Positions 5,448 through 10,814 of a DNA stretch of 10,814 nt are shown here, piece after piece. The stretch covers positions 1-10,814 of the forward strand of contig CAJONF010000272.1 of NCBI GenBank assembly GCA_905236665.1, read 5' to 3'. The notes under the pieces are model-generated. The model made no database searches. It had not been told where the DNA came from and was given only the letters and a program-made list of their open reading frames with translations. Position 1 is the first letter of the stretch. Every line of letters begins with the position of its first letter. Made by a program: the position numbers and the translations under genes. The stretch comes from an uncultured Selenomonadaceae bacterium. Its GTDB lineage: Bacteria > Bacillota > Negativicutes > Selenomonadales > Selenomonadaceae.

Positions 5448-8400
5448 TTAAAATAAAGTCATCTGATTAGTTTCTTGCAAACCATTAAGGCAACCGTGAA
5501 TTTTCAGTCCGGCAATTACAGTTTTGTTTAGGTTAGCGCGGTTTTTTAAATCGTCTATCGAAGAAAATTTTCCGTCCGCCCGCGCAGATACAATATTTTT
5601 TGCCGCCGCCTCGCTTACACCGTCTATTGAACTTAAAGACATGAGCAGGGAATTTTTTTTGATTATAAAATCTTCCGCCGCCGACTCATAAAGATTCGCC
5701 CGCTCAAAAGTAAAGCCGCGCAAAAAATATTCATACACAACTTGATAATCAGCCAAGCGGTCGCCCTCTTTAATGTCAAGCTTGCGTTCGTCCGCTAAAT
5801 TTTCCAGCTCGTCCAATTTTTTCTTGACGTATTGCTTACCTTTGATAATTTCGTTCGCGTCAAATTCTTCCGTGCGCTTAGAGAAATAAGCCGCGTAATA
5901 AGCCAGCGGATAATGAACTTTGCAATAAGCAATGCGATAAGCCATCATGACATATGCGGTGGCGTGCGCTCGCGGGAAAAGATATTTTATTTTTTGGCAA
6001 GAATCAATATACCAATCGGGCACGTCGTGACTTTTTAAATCTTCGACAACATCTTCTTTAATGCCCTTGCCCTTGCGAACATTTTCCATAGTTTTAAAAG
6101 ACTTTAGCGCGTCAACGCCGTGATGAATCAAGTACATCATAATATCATCACGGGCGGAGATTGCGTTTTTCAACGTGCAGATATTTTTCTTGATTAAATC
6201 TTGAGCGTTGCCAAGCCAAACGTCCGTTCCATGAGAAAAACCGGAGATTCTAACTAAATCGCTGAAACAGTCGGGGTGCGTATCGTCAATCATTTGCCGC
6301 GTAAAACTGGTTCTAAATTCCGGCAAGCCATATGTCCCAGATTTCGTGCCGAGTTGTCCAGGTGTCAAGCCCAGCGCGTCGGTTGAATAAAATAAACTCA
6401 GCGTCGGTTTATCATCAAGCGGAATTGATTTGGGATCACGGTGCGTTAAATTTTCTAGCATACGAATCATCGTCGGATCTACGTGCCCCAAAATATCAAG
6501 CTTAACCAGCCGCGAACTTATCGAGTGATAATCAAAATGCGTTGTGGTGGTTGAGGCGTCTTTGTTATCAGCGGGATATTGAATCGGCGTGAAGTAATGA
6601 ATATCCATATCACGCGGCACAACCATAATTCCGGCGGGGTGTTGACCGGTCGTGCGCTTAACTCCTTGGCAACCTTCAGCGATTTTCGCGATAAAAGATC
6701 CATGTTTTTTTAAGCCGCGCTCCTCAAAATATTTTTTCACCAACCCGAATGAAGTTTTTTCCGCCACAGTTGAAATCGTTCCTGCGCGGTAGACATTGTG
6801 CTTGCCGAAAAGAACTTCCGTGTATTTATGCGCAGTAGATTGATATTCGCCGGAAAAATTTAAATCGATATCGGGAACTTTATCGCCGTCAAAGCCCAGG
6901 AACACTGCAAACGGAATGTCATGACCGTCCTTAATTAATTTGTGTCCACAGACGGGACAATTTTTTCGCGGCAAATCATAACCGCAACCGACTTCGCCCT
7001 TTGTAAAAAATTTGCTGTATTGACACTTCGGGCAACGATAATGTGGCGGTAAAGGATTAACTTCCGTTATTCCCGTGAGCGTGGCCACAAATGATGAACC
7101 AACACTTCCTCTTGAGCCGACAAGATAGCCGTCATCATTTGATTTTTTCACGAGACGTTGAGCAATTAAATATAAACCCGCGAATCCATGCCCGATAATC
7201 GGCTTGAGTTCTTGTTCCAAACGAGCTTCAACGAGCGGCGGTAAATTTTTCCCATAAAGTTGCCGAGCTTTGCTGTAGGAAGTTTCGCGAATCTCTTCTT
7301 CAGCCCCGGGCACTTGCGGAGAATATAAACCGTCGGGAATCGGCTTTAAAAATTCTATCGAGTCGGCAATTTTGTTCGGGTTGGTGACAATCGCGTCGTA
7401 AGCGGTTTTTTCGTCCAGATAATCAAATTCTTTAAACATTTCGTCGGTCGTGCGCAGGTAAAGCGGCGGTTGTTTATCCGCGTCGGAATATCCCTTGCTG
7501 TGCATTAAAACTGCGCGGCAAATCGAATCCTCTTGATTCAGAAAATGGGCGTCAGTCGTGGCGACAAGCGGCTTGCCCAATTTTTTTGCCAAATCGGCAA
7601 CTTTGCGATTGATATTGCGCAAATCTTCATCGTCGTTAATCGTCGGGAAATCTTCGCTGCGAATTAAGAATTTGTTGTTGGGAATCGGCTGTATCTCCAA
7701 ATAATCATAAAAATTCGCAATGTCCTCAAGCTCCGAATCAGATTTTCCCGCCACGATAGCCCGAATTAATTCTCCCGCCTCGCAAGCCGAACCGATAATC
7801 AATCCGTCGCGCAGTTCGCTCAAAATTTCCTTCGGAATGCGCGGTCGATAATACATAAATTTAATCTGACTAATCGAAACGAGCTTGTAAAGATTTTCCA
7901 GCCCGCGTTTATTTTTAGCCAAAATTATTACATGGTTGGCGAATTTCTGCTTATAATCTTCGCCGACGAGATAACCTTCCATGCCGTAAATAATTTTAAT
8001 TTTCTTGCCCGCCTTAGCTAATTTTTCCGCAGTTATCGCGGCGTTCGGGAAAGATTGAATAACTCCGTGGTCGGTTATCGCAACTGCTGACCAATTCCAA
8101 TCGGCGGCGGTTTTTATCAGCTTGTCAACGGGGATAACGGCGTCCATCGCGCTCATCTGCGTGTGCACGTGCAATTCCACGCGTTTAACTTCGGCTGTGT
8201 CTTCGCGAGCAGAATTTTTTTCCAAAAGTTCCAGCGCGTTTATAAAAAGTACAGTTTCTTTAGCGTAGTCGTCAAATTTTGCATTAGCAGAAATTTTAAC
8301 GAGACTGCCGGCTTTAATCTGTTCAGCGAAAATTTTTGCGTCGTCTTTTTTGTCGCCTTTGAAAAATTTTTTACAGGAAATGCCGTCGCTATCGTCAGTC

Positions 8401-8909
8401 ACGCTGAAAGAAACACCAACAGAGCCGGTTTTGAATTCGCGCAGATTCACGCCGTTTTTATCGCCACTGCCGACTTCGCCGATAATGACAACTTCGCCGC
8501 TCTCTTCGGTAATATCAGAAATTTTCGTGACGTTGCCAGAAATTTTCTTGCCAATAATTTTTTTAGCGGGCAAATTATTTTCCGGAGGATTTTGAGTGGC
8601 GGCAGGTGCAGATTTTTTAGCAGAAGATTTTTTCGGCGCAGATTTTTTTTCCGGCGCAGGCTCTGTTCCAATAGTCGTATTATTTTTAATTTCAACGTCA
8701 GCTTTGTAACGGTCGTGCAAAAATTTTTCGGCGACGCGCAAAATATTTTCGTCAAAATTTTTATCCGTGACAAAATTTATTTCCCAGTGATTTATTTCCG
8801 GCGTGATGATGATTTCTCGCAAGTAGGAACCTTTAAAATCTAAATTTGTTTCCGCCAAAAGTCCGAAAAAATTTTTTTCACTGCTGATTGTGAGTTTGTA
8901 TCTGTCCAA
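5448..8909 (-). CDS. polC: DNA polymerase III alpha subunit, PolC type, lacking the internal exonuclease domain
   Basis: 1153-residue replicative polymerase, against about 1440 in the usual Bacillota PolC. Order: short N-terminal domain (1-76); Lys/Ala/Pro/Ser linker (about 77-122); OB fold (about 123-232); PHP domain with HVHTQMSAMDA (247-257), TDH (279-281), GMEG (309-312), NH (325-326), GSAC (373-376) and TTDAH (451-455); then the polymerase core. The core has GYLVGSRGSVGSS (594-606), a four-Cys zinc module (Cys626, 629, 651, 654), catalytic PDID (Asp680, Asp682), RTTGQHPAG (752-760) and LDILGH with Asp805. The C-terminus QMTLF (1149-1153) matches the sliding-clamp motif. The DnaQ-like exonuclease normally between GMEG and NH is absent: only about 13 residues separate them. 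The frame is intact and the core well conserved, so this is not a pseudogene. The TTG start at 8909 has GGAGG at 8917-8921. Confidence 0.95.
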   Translation of the reverse strand: MDRYKLTISSEKNFFGLLAETNLDFKGSYLREIIITPEINHWEINFVTDKNFDENILRVAEKFLHDRYKADVEIKNNTTIGTEPAPEKKSAPKKSSAKKSAPAATQNPPENNLPAKKIIGKKISGNVTKISDITEESGEVVIIGEVGSGDKNGVNLREFKTGSVGVSFSVTDDSDGISCKKFFKGDKKDDAKIFAEQIKAGSLVKISANAKFDDYAKETVLFINALELLEKNSAREDTAEVKRVELHVHTQMSAMDAVIPVDKLIKTAADWNWSAVAITDHGVIQSFPNAAITAEKLAKAGKKIKIIYGMEGYLVGEDYKQKFANHVIILAKNKRGLENLYKLVSISQIKFMYYRPRIPKEILSELRDGLIIGSACEAGELIRAIVAGKSDSELEDIANFYDYLEIQPIPNNKFLIRSEDFPTINDDEDLRNINRKVADLAKKLGKPLVATTDAHFLNQEDSICRAVLMHSKGYSDADKQPPLYLRTTDEMFKEFDYLDEKTAYDAIVTNPNKIADSIEFLKPIPDGLYSPQVPGAEEEIRETSYSKARQLYGKNLPPLVEARLEQELKPIIGHGFAGLYLIAQRLVKKSNDDGYLVGSRGSVGSSFVATLTGITEVNPLPPHYRCPKCQYSKFFTKGEVGCGYDLPRKNCPVCGHKLIKDGHDIPFAVFLGFDGDKVPDIDLNFSGEYQSTAHKYTEVLFGKHNVYRAGTISTVAEKTSFGLVKKYFEERGLKKHGSFIAKIAEGCQGVKRTTGQHPAGIMVVPRDMDIHYFTPIQYPADNKDASTTTTHFDYHSISSRLVKLDILGHVDPTMIRMLENLTHRDPKSIPLDDKPTLSLFYSTDALGLTPGQLGTKSGTYGLPEFRTSFTRQMIDDTHPDCFSDLVRISGFSHGTDVWLGNAQDLIKKNICTLKNAISARDDIMMYLIHHGVDALKSFKTMENVRKGKGIKEDVVEDLKSHDVPDWYIDSCQKIKYLFPRAHATAYVMMAYRIAYCKVHYPLAYYAAYFSKRTEEFDANEIIKGKQYVKKKLDELENLADERKLDIKEGDRLADYQVVYEYFLRGFTFERANLYESAAEDFIIKKNSLLMSLSSIDGVSEAAAKNIVSARADGKFSSIDDLKNRANLNKTVIAGLKIHGCLNGLQETNQMTLF

Positions 8910-8916
8910 AGTTTGA

Positions 8917-8921
8917 CCTCC
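8917..8921 (-). promoter_or_regulatory. ribosome binding site that fixes the TTG start of polC
   Basis: GGAGG on the minus strand, 7 bases before the TTG at 8909-8907. The first residues (MDRYKLTISS) then continue into the N-terminal domain. No in-frame ATG competes nearby. Confidence 0.8.
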
Positions 8922-8949
8922 GAAAAATTAGAATTTTAACTGTACAAGC

Positions 8950-8976
8950 ATTTTAGCACAGGCACGCAAGAGACAA
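8950..8976 (-). promoter_or_regulatory. likely polC promoter with extended -10
   Basis: On the minus strand TGCTAAAAT gives an extended -10 (box 8950-8955, TG at 8957-8958), 5 of 6 to consensus. The best -35 is TTGTCT (8971-8976) with a short 15-base spacer, which an extended -10 can tolerate. It lies downstream of the tsf terminator, so polC appears to have its own transcript. Confidence 0.5.
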
Positions 8977-8985
8977 TATCTAAAT

Positions 8986-9021
8986 AAAAAAAAGTGAACG
9001 AACTTTTTAGTTCATCCACTT
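8986..9021 (-). terminator. intrinsic terminator of the rpsB-tsf operon
   Basis: On the minus strand AAGTGGATGAACT pairs with AGTTCGTTCACTT (13 bp, two G-U pairs) around an AAAA loop, followed by a T run (8986-8993). It starts 23 bases after the tsf stop. Confidence 0.88.
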
Positions 9022-9044
9022 AAAAATTTTCGTGTCGTATATTT

Positions 9045-9917
9045 TTATTTCATGCCGGCTTGAGCAGCAACTTCCGCCGCGAAATCGGTTTCTTTTTTCT
9101 CAATGCCTTCGCCGAGCTGATAGCGTGTGAATCTCAAAACTTTTTCGCCGCCGAGAATATCTTTAACGGTTTTTTCGTTGTCCTTAACAAAAATCTGTTC
9201 GACAAGGCAAACTTCCTTATAAAACTTGTTGATACGTCCCAAAACCATTTTCTCAACGATTTTTTCAGGCTTGCCTTCTTCCAGAGCCTGTTTACGCAAA
9301 ATTTCTTTTTCGTGTTCGAGTTCGGAAGCGTCAACACCTGCGCGATCAACGGCAGAAGGATTAGCCGCCGCGATTTGCATAGCGATATCTTTTCCGAGTT
9401 CGTCAGAACCGCCCGTCATGTCAACGAGCACGCCGATTTTGCCGCCCATGTGAATGTAAGTCGTGAGCTTGCCTTCGGTCTCATAGGTGACAAAGCGGCG
9501 AATAGAAATTTTTTCGCCAATAGTGGCGGTCGCTTCCGTGACGAGTTCAGAAACTTTTTTGCCGTCGATAATGCTGTCGTTGAGTGCGTCAAGGTCAGCA
9601 GGTTTCGTTTCGGCAATGTGTTCGATAACTTTTTTCTCAAGAGCGCGGAAGTTTTCATTGTTGGCGGTGAAGTCGGTTTCGCAGTTGACTTCCAAAAGGA
9701 CGCCGGTTTTACCGTCTTTAGAAATGTAGGCTGCAACGGCACCGTCTGCTGCAGTGCGTCCAGCTTTTTTTGCCGCTTTAGCAATGCCCTTTTCACGGAG
9801 CCAATCGATAGCCTTTTGCATATCGCCATCGTTAGCCGTCAGAGCTTTTTTACAATCCATCATACCTGCGCCGGTTCTTTCGCGCAATTCTTTTACAACA
9901 CTTGCACTAATAGCCAT
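9045..9917 (-). CDS. tsf: translation elongation factor Ts
   Basis: 290-residue guanine nucleotide exchange factor that regenerates EF-Tu-GTP in the cytosol. The N-terminal UBA-like domain (about 1-40) carries VVKELRERTGAGMMDCKKAL. The conserved TDF of the core is at 81-83 (NCETDFTANNENF); the usual next residues VARNE read TANNE here, a mild variation outside the Asp-Phe pair that inserts into EF-Tu. The core N and C subdomains follow, and the length matches the common 280-295 range. The ATG at 9917 has GAGGTGA about 7 bases upstream. It lies 18 bases after rpsB and is followed by a strong terminator, so the operon holds only these two genes; pyrH and frr, which often follow, are not here. 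Confidence 0.98.
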   Translation of the reverse strand: MAISASVVKELRERTGAGMMDCKKALTANDGDMQKAIDWLREKGIAKAAKKAGRTAADGAVAAYISKDGKTGVLLEVNCETDFTANNENFRALEKKVIEHIAETKPADLDALNDSIIDGKKVSELVTEATATIGEKISIRRFVTYETEGKLTTYIHMGGKIGVLVDMTGGSDELGKDIAMQIAAANPSAVDRAGVDASELEHEKEILRKQALEEGKPEKIVEKMVLGRINKFYKEVCLVEQIFVKDNEKTVKDILGGEKVLRFTRYQLGEGIEKKETDFAAEVAAQAGMK

Positions 9918-9935
9918 TTATTTTTCACCTCAAAA

Positions 9936-10655
9936 TTATTCTTCAGTCTCTTCAGCAGCCTCAGCACTTTCTGCACCTTGATTGCCTTCAAGCATCGCAT
10001 CAGCAATTTTCGCCGTCAAAAGTTTCACAGCACGAATCGCGTCGTCATTGCCGGGGATAACGTAGTCAATTTCGTCAGGGTCGCAGTTTGTATCGACAAT
10101 CGCCACGATCGGGATATTGAGCTTGCGAGCTTCAGCAACGGCAATGCGTTCTTTACGCGGATCAACAACAAACAATGCGCCCGGCAATTTGTTCATCTCT
10201 TTAATGCCGCCCAAATATTTTTCAAGACGCGCCATTTCGTGACGAAGTTGCATGACTTCCTTTTTAGTCAAAACTTCAAAGGTACCGTCCTGCTCCATAG
10301 TCTCAAGTTCTTTAAGGCGGTTAATACGTTTTTGAATCGTCTGGAAATTGGTAAGCATACCGCCGAGCCAGCGTTCGTTGACAAAGAATTGTCCTGCGCG
10401 AACCGCTTCATCTTTTACAGCCTCTTGAGCCTGTTTCTTTGTGCCGACAAACAAAAGCGATTTGCCCTCTTCAGCCACGGAGCGGACGAAGTTATAAGCC
10501 TCGTCGACTTTGCGAACAGTCTTTTGCAAATCGATAATGTAAATGCCGTTGCGTTCGGTGAAAATGTAACGCGCCATTTTCGGATTCCAACGCCGCGTTT
10601 GATGTCCGAAGTGAACGCCCGCTTCCAAAAGCTGTTTCATTGAAATAACTGCCAT
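9936..10655 (-). CDS. rpsB: 30S ribosomal protein S2
   Basis: 239-residue ribosomal protein of the small subunit, needed for S1 or mRNA docking on the 30S. Family marks: MKQLLEAGVHFGHQTRRWNPKM (6-27), IDLQKT (41-46), LLFVGTKKQAQ (67-77), ERWLGGMLTNF (94-104), KLPGALFVVDPRKE (156-169), and IPIVAIVDTNCDPD...IPGNDDA (181-206). The C-terminus is an acidic Ala/Glu tail (226-239), common in S2. The ATG at 10655 is preferred over the in-frame ATG at 10679 because AGGAGG lies 9 bases before it and the homologous start (MAVISMKQLLEAG) is there; the longer form would translate its own RBS. Heads the rpsB-tsf operon. Confidence 0.98.
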   Translation of the reverse strand: MAVISMKQLLEAGVHFGHQTRRWNPKMARYIFTERNGIYIIDLQKTVRKVDEAYNFVRSVAEEGKSLLFVGTKKQAQEAVKDEAVRAGQFFVNERWLGGMLTNFQTIQKRINRLKELETMEQDGTFEVLTKKEVMQLRHEMARLEKYLGGIKEMNKLPGALFVVDPRKERIAVAEARKLNIPIVAIVDTNCDPDEIDYVIPGNDDAIRAVKLLTAKIADAMLEGNQGAESAEAAEETEE

Positions 10656-10752
10656 TTGAAAATTCCTCCTGTTTTTCATTCACGAGACATTTACGCGCCG
10701 ATTAACCTTTTTGGCACAGGTCAACGCTCCGTCCCGCGTGATTTGTTAAACG
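10656..10752 (-). promoter_or_regulatory. rpsB: rpsB 5' leader with RBS
   Basis: About 97 bases separate the expected transcription start (near 10752) from the rpsB ATG. The RBS AGGAGG is at 10665-10670. Only short or imperfect stems are visible: ACGC/GCGT (10724-10727 with 10736-10739), and a 6-bp arm pair with one mismatch (10703-10708 with 10719-10724 region). S2 autoregulates through its leader in some bacteria, but nothing here proves such an element. Confidence 0.4.
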
Positions 10753-10758
10753 CGGCGC

Positions 10759-10787
10759 ATTATATCATAAGAAAAATTTCACGGCAA
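10759..10787 (-). promoter_or_regulatory. strong SigA-type promoter of rpsB-tsf
   Basis: On the minus strand a perfect TATAAT (10759-10764) is preceded by TGA, making an extended -10. A TTGCCG -35 box (10782-10787) sits at the ideal 17-base spacing. The six bases after the -10 are GCGCCG, a GC-rich discriminator often found at growth-rate-controlled promoters. The region beyond, to the window edge at 10814, shows no gene. Confidence 0.88.
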
Positions 10788-10814
10788 GATTTTTTTAATT
10801 AGGTTCTGGTATGA

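Noticed and set aside
8163..8843. A 226-codon plus-strand frame opposite the polC N-terminal region
   Set aside because: It is antisense to the PolC OB fold and linker; the Phe/Arg-rich runs simply mirror the Lys/Ala codons of the linker.
9060..10643. A 527-codon open frame on the plus strand opposite tsf and rpsB
   Set aside because: It is the exact antisense of two unmistakable translation genes, has a Phe/Asn/Arg-rich composition typical of a shadow frame, and has no family features.
10698..10758. Long-range helix GCGCCG/CGGCGC in the rpsB leader
   Set aside because: One arm (10753-10758) lies between the -10 box and the expected start of transcription, so it would not be in the RNA unless the start is unusually close to the -10.

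Overview
The window reads as an ordinary chromosomal segment of a low-to-moderate GC member of the Bacillota. The main evidence is a PolC-type replicative DNA polymerase, together with GGAGG-type ribosome binding sites, TTG starts and many intrinsic terminators. The mix of genes would fit the Negativicutes, but that placement is a guess. No phage, CRISPR array, defence island or intact transposon is visible.

Layout. Plus strand, left side: the 3' part of a class I PLP-dependent aminotransferase (1-972), overlapping by ATGA with a metal-binding ABC-transporter lipoprotein (969-1853), then a tRNA-Pro(GGG) gene (1903-1979) with its own promoter and terminator. Everything from about 2041 to the right edge is on the minus strand, so it is transcribed right to left. 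In transcription order this is: a strong promoter and leader for rpsB (about 10656-10787); rpsB (9936-10655) and tsf (9045-9917), closed by a terminator; polC (5448-8909) with its own promoter and a 3' region carrying an IS605-like palindromic relic and a terminator; a stand-alone HlyD-type membrane fusion protein (4021-5193) with a terminator; and trpB directly joined to a DedA-family gene (2671-3957, 2080-2670), ending in a terminator that faces the tRNA terminator.

How the genes relate. rpsB-tsf is the usual translation pair. polC sits right after tsf, which recalls the conserved Bacillota order in which polC closes a longer rpsB-tsf-pyrH-frr-...-proS-polC cluster; here the intervening genes are absent. 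The remaining units are single genes or pairs without their usual partners in view: trpB without trpA, a solute-binding protein without permease or ATPase, and HlyD without an inner-membrane pump.

The most notable feature is the polymerase. It is a PolC by sequence and domain order, but it is about 1153 residues instead of about 1440. The DnaQ-like proofreading exonuclease normally inserted in the PHP domain is missing, the N-terminal region is trimmed, and all nine canonical PHP metal ligands are present. The alignment behind this is from memory and should be checked computationally.
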